DNA from: Candidatus Alkanophagales archaeon
Lineage (GTDB): Archaea; Halobacteriota; Syntropharchaeia; Alkanophagales; B39-G2
DNA: 5,521 nucleotides
Direction of reading: 5' to 3'
NCBI GenBank assembly: GCA_003661185.1
Contig: QMVQ01000124.1
Location: 1-5,521 of the forward strand
Shown: piece by piece, positions 1-5,521 of the stretch
Layout of the letters: the number at the start of each line of letters is the position of its first letter
Numbering within the stretch: position 1 is the first letter of the stretch
Notes under the pieces: generated by a model
What the model saw: only the letters and a program-made list of their open reading frames with translations
What the model was told of the DNA's origin: nothing
Databases searched by the model: none
Translations under genes and position numbers: made by a program

Positions 1-235
1 GCTCACATGGCTTGCGCTGATGCTCTCCCCATACTTTATGATTTTCACCATGCCCCTCACCCCCGCACTCTTCTTATGCCTCGTCGCAACATTAAAGAGC
101 TTCAAAGACGCCCTCATACGCTGCTTGGGCGTCCTGTTCTCGCCAATATTCATGGAGTTTTGCAGCCTTTCTTCAGCCATACTCTACGCAACAGGCAGGA
201 AAACATGGCGAAGTATGAAAAGGGATTCTGTCTAA
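1..235 (+). CDS. 3' end of a membrane-protein gene, cut by the left edge
   Basis: The frame is open from the left edge (first full codon at base 2) to a TAA at 233-235, so about 77 C-terminal residues are visible. An ATG at base 20 is probably internal. The residues are strongly hydrophobic, with two likely membrane segments (around LMLSPYFMIFTMPLTPALF, and LGVLFSPIFMEF onward) separated by a short KSFKD loop. The protein ends in a basic tail (GRKTWRSMKR), as expected for a cytoplasmic C-terminus. This pattern resembles the C-terminal membrane part of family 2 glycosyltransferases, but that is only an inference from composition. It reads in the same direction as atwA and ends 96 bases before it. 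I chose this frame over the overlapping frame starting at base 7, which is rich in His, Pro and Arg and runs into atwA. Confidence 0.5.
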   Translation, partial: LTWLALMLSPYFMIFTMPLTPALFLCLVATLKSFKDALIRCLGVLFSPIFMEFCSLSSAILYATGRKTWRSMKRDSV

Positions 236-270
236 CGCTTCTGCACAAAACAAGTTTCCAAACTCGCAAG

Positions 271-300
271 TTTAATATAAATTCGTTATTTAAATTAATA
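271..300 (+). promoter_or_regulatory. Putative archaeal promoter (TATA box) of atwA
   Basis: The gap before atwA turns sharply AT-rich here. TTTAATATAAA at 271-281 is a good archaeal TATA-box candidate and is preceded by purine-rich GCAAG, a possible BRE. A box centred near 276 would place transcription start about 25 bases downstream, near 301-302, giving a leader of roughly 30 bases that contains the ribosome binding site. A second AT-rich stretch (TTATTTAAATTAATA, 286-300) is a less likely alternative, because it would leave a leader of only about 10-15 bases. The position is inferred from consensus only. Confidence 0.55.
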
Positions 301-316
301 GAGCGAATGAGAAGAA

Positions 317-325
317 AGGAGATGA
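317..325 (+). promoter_or_regulatory. Ribosome binding site of atwA
   Basis: AGGAGATGA complements the 3' end of archaeal 16S rRNA. The AGGAG core ends 10 bases before the ATG at 332. This supports the start at 332 over the out-of-frame ATGs at 307 and 322. A second GGAG at 328-331 abuts the start codon and is too close to serve. Confidence 0.65.
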
Positions 326-331
326 GCGGAG

Positions 332-1939
332 ATGGGACGTGAAAAGCTCGTAAAGGTGGAAGGGCTGACCAAGAAGTTCGACGGCAAGGTGGTGCTGGAA
401 GATATAAACTTCACCGTGATGGAGGGGGAAGCCTTCGGCATCCTCGGGAAAAGCGGCTCTGGGAAGACTGTGCTGATGAATGCGATGCGGGGCGTGAAGG
501 AGTATGAGCCGACAGCGGGTGTCGTGCTCTACAACGTGGCGATCTGCCCTAATGTCGAAACTTGTGGCTGGGTGGAGCCACCGTCGAAAGTGGGGACGCC
601 GTGCAAGAGGTGTGGGGCGACTCTTGAGCTTGAAGAGATAGATTTTTGGGCGATAAGGGGCACGCCGAAGTTCCGGAATTTGTATAACCGGCTTTCCATG
701 ATGCTCCAGCGGACGTTTGCTCTTTACACCGAAAAGACTGTCATAGGGAACGTGGAAGAAGCTCTGAAGGATATAGACTACCCAAGGGAGAGGATGCCGC
801 TCAAGATAATGGAACTCGTCAAAAGAGTCAAGCTCGTGCACCGCAGCTTACACCCAGCAAGAGACTTGAGCGGCGGCGAGAAGCAGCGTGTCGTGCTCGC
901 ACGGCAACTCGCAAGAGACCCCATCGTGCTCTTTGCTGACGAGCCAACGGGAACGCTCGACCCGATCACGGCGCAGGCGGTGCACGAGGTTCTGAGGCAG
1001 GAAGTGGACGGAGGGCTCACGCTCGTGATGACGTCGCACTGGCTTTATGCGCTCGTCGAAATTACCGACAGGGGCATCGTCCTCGAAGATGGACACATCA
1101 CAATGGAAGGCAAGACAACGGAGATAAAAGATGCGATGGCAGGCGGCTTAGAAGAGTTCGAAAAGCCCCCCATTTCCGAAAATATTAGGATACGGGTTGA
1201 AAATTGCAAGAAGTATTTCTACACCGCCGATCGTGGGGCGATAAAAGCTGTGGACGGCGTCTCCTTCGAGGTGCGAGAGGGCGAGATTCTGGGGATAGTC
1301 GGAGTCTCAGGCGCCGGGAAGACGACGCTCGGCAGGATAATCGCCGGCTTGCAGGTGCCGTCCTTAGGGAAAGCCTACGTGAAGATAGGAGACGAGTGGA
1401 TAGACATGAGCGTGCCCGGGGCGACAGGCAGGGGCAGAGCGACCCCTTACATCGCAATCCTGCACCAGGAATACGGGCTCTACCCGCACAGCACAATCCT
1501 TGAGAACCTCACGGATTCCATAGGCTTGATTCTGCCGAAGGAGATAGCGAAGGCGAAGGCTACGATGGTGTTGGAGGCGGTGGGCTTTGATGAGAAACGG
1601 ATTGAAGAGATCTTTAATGCATATCCTGATGAGCTCGGCGAGGGGGAGAGACACAGGATTGCGCTCGCACGAGCGCTGATGAAGGAGCCGGAGATCCTGA
1701 TTCTGGACGAGCCGACGGGCACTATCGACTCAATCACGCAGAACGTCATCGCAAAAGCCATACTCTCGTCAAGGGCTGAACTTGGTCAAACATACATCAT
1801 CATGTCGCACGACCCCGACTTCATCGAGAAGGTCTGCGACCGCGCGATACTCATGCGTGGCGGCAAGATTGTGGAAATAGGCGACCCAAGGAATATCGTG
1901 AAGATGTTCAAGGAGCTAGAAAAGCCCATGGACGTCTAA
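332..1939 (+). CDS. atwA: Methyl-coenzyme M reductase system component A2 (AtwA), ABC ATPase
   Basis: This soluble 535-residue protein has two ABC nucleotide-binding domains and no membrane segments. In the AtwA family, component A2 supplies ATP-dependent energy to the activation complex that reduces Ni in cofactor F430 of methyl-CoM reductase to active Ni(I). Domain 1 has Walker A GKSGSGKT (39-46), a Q-loop near Q126, signature LSGGEKQR (179-186), Walker B IVLFADEP (198-205) and the H-loop His236. A cysteine-bearing insert (C72, C78, C91-x2-C94) lies between Walker A and the Q-loop and could bind metal. Domain 2 has Walker A GVSGAGKT (324-331), Q379, an altered signature LGEGERHR (435-442), Walker B ILILDEP (455-461) and His493. 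Length and double-domain layout fit the family. The start is supported by AGGAG at 317-321. The gene has its own promoter, and no mcr genes are visible nearby. Its TAA overlaps the topA stop codon. Other double ABC ATPases are possible, but the cysteine insert and the SEGERHR-like second signature favour AtwA. Confidence 0.9.
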   Translation: MGREKLVKVEGLTKKFDGKVVLEDINFTVMEGEAFGILGKSGSGKTVLMNAMRGVKEYEPTAGVVLYNVAICPNVETCGWVEPPSKVGTPCKRCGATLELEEIDFWAIRGTPKFRNLYNRLSMMLQRTFALYTEKTVIGNVEEALKDIDYPRERMPLKIMELVKRVKLVHRSLHPARDLSGGEKQRVVLARQLARDPIVLFADEPTGTLDPITAQAVHEVLRQEVDGGLTLVMTSHWLYALVEITDRGIVLEDGHITMEGKTTEIKDAMAGGLEEFEKPPISENIRIRVENCKKYFYTADRGAIKAVDGVSFEVREGEILGIVGVSGAGKTTLGRIIAGLQVPSLGKAYVKIGDEWIDMSVPGATGRGRATPYIAILHQEYGLYPHSTILENLTDSIGLILPKEIAKAKATMVLEAVGFDEKRIEEIFNAYPDELGEGERHRIALARALMKEPEILILDEPTGTIDSITQNVIAKAILSSRAELGQTYIIMSHDPDFIEKVCDRAILMRGGKIVEIGDPRNIVKMFKELEKPMDV

Positions 1940-4044
1940 TTTTCTCCTTTTTGCTCATCGTTTTTTGTTTCTTCGCTATTTTCGTTTTTCGCAAGCCAAC
2001 TGCAATAAGGGCAGCCGAGCTGCCAAACCCGCCGCCTTCCTCCTTTCCCGCCGCCGCTACTCACCACACGCATTTTCGGCAAGCCATGCACTTCGCAACG
2101 CTCCTCGGAGATTACGAGATATCCGCTCTTTGGCAGCGGCAATGAAAAATCGCAGCTCGGGAAGCTACTGCAGCCTATGAACCTGTTGCCCTTCTTCGAA
2201 CGTCGCAGCAAGAGCTCGCCGCCGCACTTCGGACACGCTCCGAGCTTTGCGTCTTCGCTAATGCCGGTGCGCAGCAACTCTCTTATTTCTTCACGACGAG
2301 TCGCCATTTCGTCAAAAATGGCGCTCAGCAGCTCCTTTGACTTATTTATGACTTCTTCTTCACTCTTTTCCCCCTCGCAAATCCTGTCCATCTCCTCCTC
2401 AAGGCTTTTCGTCATCTCCGCCTGCGTTATAATTTCGGCATGCCGTCGCAGCGACTCTACGACGGCGAACGCCTTTTTCGTCGGCTTCAGCGGGTTTCCA
2501 CGCACGTAGCCACGCTGATACAGCTTTGCGAGGATTTCATGGCGGGTGCTCTTTGTTCCGATGCCGAGTTCTTCCATTTTTTTGATTAGGGCGCCTTGCG
2601 TGAACCGTTTCGGCGGCTTCGTCTCCTTCTCTTCCACCCGCAGCAGCAAAAGAACTACGTCGCCCTCATTAAGCTTCGGCAGCAGCTTTTCCTCGGCTTT
2701 CACGTAAGGGTAAACGTCCAGAAAGCCTTTTTTCAGGAGTTTTCTGCCAGACGCTCTGAAGATTTCGCCGCTGGCGTCGAGTTTCACCCGCACGCTCTCC
2801 CAAAGCGCTGGCTCGGAAAGCGTCGCAAGGAAGCGGCGAACAACAAGCTCGTAAATCCGCCATTCATCATCGTCTAACTGCTCGGCGTCGGCGAGCGCTA
2901 CTGGATGTATTGGCGGGTGGTCGGTCGTTCTCTTCTTACCTGCGGTCGGTGTTAGCGTCTTCTTTTTTAAAAGCGCTTCTGCATGCTTTTTAAAGGCAGC
3001 GTGAGCGACAAGCATCTCCAAAATGCTCTCAAAACGAATCGTCTCGGGGTAAACGGTGTTGTCCGTCCTGTGGTAAGAAATGAAACCCCTTAGATATAAG
3101 CTTTCAGCAATACGCATCGCACGCATGGGAGAAAAGCCGATGGAAGCTGCGGCTCTCAGGAATTCTGTGGTGTTGAAGGGGATAGGCGGCTTCTGCTCCG
3201 CTCGTTTAACTTTAAACTCGACGACGCTTGCGGGCACGAGCTCGCCGTCCGGCGTCTGCACAGCATTAGTCTTAAGCCTTGCGACCAAGTCATCGGCGGC
3301 AGCACGCTCCCAGAATTTCTTGGGGTGCTTCGCCTCGAAAGTCTTTGGTTTCGCCTCTGAAGCCGTCGTTATCCTTGCGGTGGCATACACCTCGTAGTAT
3401 TTCTGTGGCGTGAAAGCCTCGATTTCACGCTCTCTGTCCACGACGAGGGCGAGCGCCGGCGATTGAACTCTGCCGACTGAAAGAAAATCCTTGCCAAGGC
3501 TGTTTGCCGCCAGCGACACGAACCTCGTGAGCGAGGCGCCCCAGACCAAATCAATGATTTCTCTGGCTTCTGCCGCCGCCGCCAGATTGTAATCAATGGC
3601 GGTGCGGTTTGCGAAGCTTTCTTTGATGTCCTTTTCGGTGATGGCGCTGTAGCGCATTCTGTCGGCTCGGACGTGCGGGTTCGCCGCCTTTATAATGCGG
3701 AGGGCTTCGACGCCGATGAGCTCGCCTTCTCTGTCGTAGTCGGTCGCTATCGTCACGAGCGTGGCGTCCTTTGCTATCTTGCGGAGAGCGGCGACTACGT
3801 CCTTTCTGAGCGGCACAGTAACGAGTTCGGCGTTCACGAGGCGTTGCGGCGGCACACTCTTCCAGCTTTTGTAGTTCTTCGGGAAGTCAAAGCCGACGAC
3901 GTGCCCCTGAAGCCCCATGACGGTGACGTCGTCGAACTTGTAGGCTTTGATACTACCTATTTTAACGCTTTCAACCTTCCCGTCCGAGAGGATGGCGGCG
4001 ATGCGGCGTGCCGTCGTGTTCTTCTCGGTGATGATGTAGTGCAT
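1936..4044 (-). CDS. topA: DNA topoisomerase I (type IA, archaeal)
   Basis: The 702-residue enzyme relaxes negatively supercoiled DNA by cutting and rejoining one strand through a 5'-phosphotyrosyl bond. The N-terminal Toprim domain shows E7 in IITEKN and the acidic triad D102-x-D104-x-E106 (TDYDREGE) for Mg2+. The central domain has SVGRVQSPAL (189-198), the active-site segment FISYHRTDN (321-329) with predicted catalytic Tyr324 and Arg326, and DHPPIHP (375-381). GIGTKSTRHEI (494-504) and QRGYV (510-514) match the conserved archaeal block. The C-terminus has a C4 zinc ribbon (C604, C607, C625, C631) and a second candidate site, C650-x2-H653 with C678-x2-C681. It ends in a charged, disordered-looking tail. 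No helicase domain is fused, so it is not reverse gyrase. The position after Tyr324 is His where Pro is usual. The start MHYIITEKNTTARRIAAILS matches family N-termini. The ribosome binding site is weak (GTGA at 4049-4052). It is probably the last gene of a three-gene unit. Confidence 0.95.
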   Translation of the reverse strand: MHYIITEKNTTARRIAAILSDGKVESVKIGSIKAYKFDDVTVMGLQGHVVGFDFPKNYKSWKSVPPQRLVNAELVTVPLRKDVVAALRKIAKDATLVTIATDYDREGELIGVEALRIIKAANPHVRADRMRYSAITEKDIKESFANRTAIDYNLAAAAEAREIIDLVWGASLTRFVSLAANSLGKDFLSVGRVQSPALALVVDREREIEAFTPQKYYEVYATARITTASEAKPKTFEAKHPKKFWERAAADDLVARLKTNAVQTPDGELVPASVVEFKVKRAEQKPPIPFNTTEFLRAAASIGFSPMRAMRIAESLYLRGFISYHRTDNTVYPETIRFESILEMLVAHAAFKKHAEALLKKKTLTPTAGKKRTTDHPPIHPVALADAEQLDDDEWRIYELVVRRFLATLSEPALWESVRVKLDASGEIFRASGRKLLKKGFLDVYPYVKAEEKLLPKLNEGDVVLLLLRVEEKETKPPKRFTQGALIKKMEELGIGTKSTRHEILAKLYQRGYVRGNPLKPTKKAFAVVESLRRHAEIITQAEMTKSLEEEMDRICEGEKSEEEVINKSKELLSAIFDEMATRREEIRELLRTGISEDAKLGACPKCGGELLLRRSKKGNRFIGCSSFPSCDFSLPLPKSGYLVISEERCEVHGLPKMRVVSSGGGKGGRRRVWQLGCPYCSWLAKNENSEETKNDEQKGEN
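1940..1989 (+). terminator. Oligo-T tracts downstream of atwA (putative terminator)
   Basis: Directly after the atwA stop codon the plus strand carries successive T runs: TTTT at 1940-1943, T5 at 1948-1952, T6 at 1961-1966 followed by GTTT, and further runs to 1989. Archaeal RNA polymerase terminates at such U-rich tracts without needing a hairpin. The same bases encode the Lys/Glu/Asn-rich C-terminal tail of TopA on the other strand, so the T-richness may simply follow from Lys codons. The role is inferred. Confidence 0.5.
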
Positions 4045-4081
4045 GATTTCACGCTGTTATTGTTGAGTTGCGGCGTGTTAG

Positions 4082-4894
4082 TTAAGGTTTCGCCGCAGCG
4101 ACGTAGATACACGCAGCTCTTTTGCACTTGCTGCAATCCTGCATCAAGGTTTTTACCGGCGGCTCTCCTTTTATTTGAGTTACGAGTTCGAGAACTTCAT
4201 CAAGCCTCTCACGCTCGCCCTCGACGCAGAGGACAATGGCGCCCTCGCCGCCTGCACCTATCTGGAAGGCGTCTTCGGCGCCTAAAAGCCTCAGCGCTTC
4301 GATTTCCGTTACAACTGCTCCGTGGACGGGGAGCAAGCCGACCGGCATGCCCACCGCCTTATAGACACCTTGGAATCCCCTAATGCGGCGAGCCGCCTCC
4401 ACGATGGAGAAGCGGACAGATTTCGCAAGATTAACGGGGATGACAAAGTGTGCGCCACGAGCAACGACTGTGCCGAGCGCCGAACCGATGGTTCCGCCTT
4501 TCGGGTGTGCGAGCAGGATGCCAGCGACACCATCGGGGTCGACGGCGTTCGCACCCTTTATGAAGACGTCATCCTTCGAAAGTTCTTCGAGGGCGTCGTC
4601 GAGGCTGCCGTCGTAGAGCGAGCCGTTTTTGATAATTATTTCGGGCTGCCGCTCCACCTTTGGAACGACGCAGGGACGGTCGGAAATAACGCCAGCGGCG
4701 AACCGCCGCTTGTCTATTTCGTGTTCGATGCCTACTTGCTGCAACAGTTCCTCGGCGACATAAGCGTTCGTCGTGCCCTGCGTCACGATGACAAGCCCGT
4801 CCTTGAGCGCCTTCCGCACAACTTCCATGCGGGCGACGCCCTTTGCGATGAGCCGCTTCCCCTCCGCAGGCGTCAAGGTTATTTGCAGCAACAT
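4082..4894 (-). CDS. Conserved-looking protein of unknown function with C-terminal CxxCxxxxC cluster
   Basis: I cannot assign a function to this 270-residue protein. It has no signal peptide or membrane segment, so it is likely cytoplasmic. The N-terminus (LTLTPAEGKRLIAKGVARM) and the glycine-rich blocks VTQGTTNAYVAEELL (37-51), KGANAVDPDG (113-122), HPKGGTIGSALG (130-141) and FQIGAGGEGAIV (210-221) look like conserved, ligand-binding elements. From memory, similar uncharacterised proteins occur in anaerobic bacteria and archaea. The GTTNAY and GANAVDPDG blocks recall the loops of NagB/RpiA/CoA-transferase-like folds, but this is a weak inference. The C-terminus carries C254-x2-C257-x4-C262, which could bind zinc or an iron-sulfur cluster; C75 and C223 are further cysteines. 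The start at 4894 is supported by GGTGA four bases upstream. The gene sits 33 bases after the Yip1-like gene and 37 bases before topA, so it is probably co-transcribed with both. The frame is intact. Confidence 0.85.
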   Translation of the reverse strand: MLLQITLTPAEGKRLIAKGVARMEVVRKALKDGLVIVTQGTTNAYVAEELLQQVGIEHEIDKRRFAAGVISDRPCVVPKVERQPEIIIKNGSLYDGSLDDALEELSKDDVFIKGANAVDPDGVAGILLAHPKGGTIGSALGTVVARGAHFVIPVNLAKSVRFSIVEAARRIRGFQGVYKAVGMPVGLLPVHGAVVTEIEALRLLGAEDAFQIGAGGEGAIVLCVEGERERLDEVLELVTQIKGEPPVKTLMQDCSKCKRAACIYVAAAKP

Positions 4895-4898
4895 TTTC

Positions 4899-4903
4899 TC
4901 ACC
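4899..4903 (-). promoter_or_regulatory. Ribosome binding site of the 270-residue unknown gene
   Basis: On the minus strand GGTGA lies four bases before the ATG at 4894-4892. It matches the GGTGA part of the archaeal Shine-Dalgarno consensus, although the spacing is short. It supports this start codon. Confidence 0.5.
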
Positions 4904-4921
4904 GCTTCTTAGTTCGTCGGC

Positions 4922-4932
4922 AAAAAATTAAA
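4922..4932 (-). terminator. Oligo-T tract at the end of the Yip1-like gene
   Basis: Reading the minus strand, TTTAATTTTTT spans the TAA stop codon and the following bases. A T6 run just after a stop codon is a possible archaeal terminator and could make expression of the two downstream genes partial. The same AT-rich bases might instead be a weak TATA element for the unknown gene, but the implied transcription start would fall on its ribosome binding site, so I favour a terminator or attenuation site. Confidence 0.3.
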
Positions 4933-5521
4933 CGCTGCACGTCGGATACATCAGCGGTGGTAGCACCCATGGCAGCACTAAAAATATCAAAGCAACGACA
5001 AACGCCACGACGACAGCAATCGAGACGAGCACGGCTGCGACCGCTTTTCCAGTGGAGATTTCATGCAGCTCCCTGATGCCTATAATCTGAAGGGCGAGCG
5101 CCCAGAGAGCGAAAACAATGCCGACGAACGGGACCCAACCGAAGAGCAGCGAGGGCGTTGCCGCATACATGCAGGCTTTGAGCGTTTGGGAGACGCCACG
5201 CCGCCCGCCAAAAGCGAAGACCCAGAGGTGCAGCCAGAGCCCCATAATGAAGATGCCTATAATTCCAACGATGAGTGCGTAAATAAGCATGCCCGCAAAC
5301 ATGAAGCCGCCAAGCACCGCAACAGAAACGCCAACGGGCAGCTCCGCCGTCAGGGGCTGCGGGAAGTATTTCGCAAAAATGACGAGGAGCGCTGCAAGCG
5401 CTGCCGCCAAAAGCACACCGAACACCACGAGCAGCACCAAAAAATAGACGAAGGCATTGCCAAGCGTCTCGTCCCGCACCGCTCGGAACGTCGCCGCGGG
5501 GCTAAGCAAGAGGCCCTTCAC
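4928..5521 (-). CDS. Yip1-family integral membrane protein, 5' end cut by the right edge
   Basis: About 197 residues are visible and the frame is open to the window edge. The first codon seen is GTG, but archaeal Yip1 proteins usually begin with a few residues before V-K-G-x-L-L-x-P, and VKGLLLSPAATFRAV fits that as an internal stretch. The true start is therefore probably just outside the window. About five membrane segments are visible: roughly residues 23-49, 66-96 (perhaps two), 117-147 (perhaps two) and 159-190. The block LHLWVFAFGGRRGVSQTLKA, then YAATPSLLFGWVP and GIRELHEISTGKA, is characteristic of Yip1-domain proteins. The function of prokaryotic members is not established; eukaryotic Yip1 proteins act with Rab GTPases in membrane traffic, which need not carry over. 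It ends 33 bases before the unknown gene and is probably the first visible gene of the unit leading to topA. Confidence 0.8.
   Translation of the reverse strand: MKGLLLSPAATFRAVRDETLGNAFVYFLVLLVVFGVLLAAALAALLVIFAKYFPQPLTAELPVGVSVAVLGGFMFAGMLIYALIVGIIGIFIMGLWLHLWVFAFGGRRGVSQTLKACMYAATPSLLFGWVPFVGIVFALWALALQIIGIRELHEISTGKAVAAVLVSIAVVVAFVVALIFLVLPWVLPPLMYPTCSV

Noticed and set aside
7..342. Plus-strand open frame of 111 codons at the left edge
   Set aside because: Composition is His/Pro/Arg-rich with no family resemblance, it runs across the promoter into atwA, and the neighbouring frame ending at 235 is a far better membrane-protein tail.
290..841. Minus-strand open frame of 183 codons antisense to atwA
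   Set aside because: It lies over well-supported AtwA coding sequence, covers the atwA promoter region, and its residues look like an antisense shadow rich in His, Pro, Leu and Arg.
3673..4383. Plus-strand open frame of 236 codons antisense to topA and the unknown gene
   Set aside because: It covers the Toprim region of TopA and the end of the next gene, has Arg-rich low-complexity residues, and shows no recognisable domain.
4322..4912. Plus-strand open frame of 196 codons antisense to the 270-residue gene
   Set aside because: The minus-strand frame has glycine-rich motifs, an RBS and a coherent protein; this one is a mirror frame without motifs.
5519..5521. GTG at the right edge as the true start of the Yip1-like gene
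   Set aside because: Archaeal Yip1 proteins usually have several residues before VKG-LL-P, and no upstream sequence is available to show an RBS, so the gene is treated as partial.
1..5521. CRISPR array, tRNA or rRNA gene, insertion sequence, defence or mobile system
   Set aside because: I saw no spaced direct repeats, cloverleaf-like sequence, transposase or paired terminal inverted repeats. The genes are intact housekeeping or conserved-type genes.

Overview
The window looks like chromosomal DNA of a euryarchaeon with a methyl-coenzyme M reductase (MCR) system: a methanogen or a relative such as an ANME or alkane-oxidising archaeon. The main evidence is a full-length AtwA (component A2, the ATPase of MCR activation), supported by an archaeal-type single-subunit topoisomerase I, AT-rich archaeal promoter-like DNA and oligo-T tracts at gene ends. 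The lineage cannot be narrowed further by eye. Coding density is very high. I see no tRNA, rRNA, CRISPR array or insertion sequence.

Layout. Bases 1-235 (+) hold the 3' end of a membrane-protein gene cut by the left edge. Bases 236-331 are the only sizeable intergenic gap and carry a plausible TATA box and ribosome binding site for atwA. Bases 332-1939 (+) are atwA. It meets topA (1936-4044, -) tail to tail, and the two stop codons share the bases CTAA. Upstream of topA on the same strand lie a 270-residue conserved-looking protein of unknown function (4082-4894, -) and a Yip1-family membrane protein whose start is beyond the right edge (4928-5521, -). The gaps of 33 and 37 bases suggest one yip1 - unknown - topA transcription unit.

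How the genes relate. AtwA hydrolyses ATP in the complex that reduces nickel cofactor F430 of MCR to its active Ni(I) state. Here it has its own promoter and no mcr genes are visible beside it. TopA relaxes negatively supercoiled DNA. No shared pathway links atwA with the minus-strand genes; they are simply convergent neighbours.

The item most worth attention is the 270-residue protein, with glycine-rich motifs and a C-terminal CxxCxxxxC cluster, sitting between a membrane protein and topA. I found no clear evidence of a new multi-gene defence or mobile system; most of the window is ordinary archaeal housekeeping DNA.
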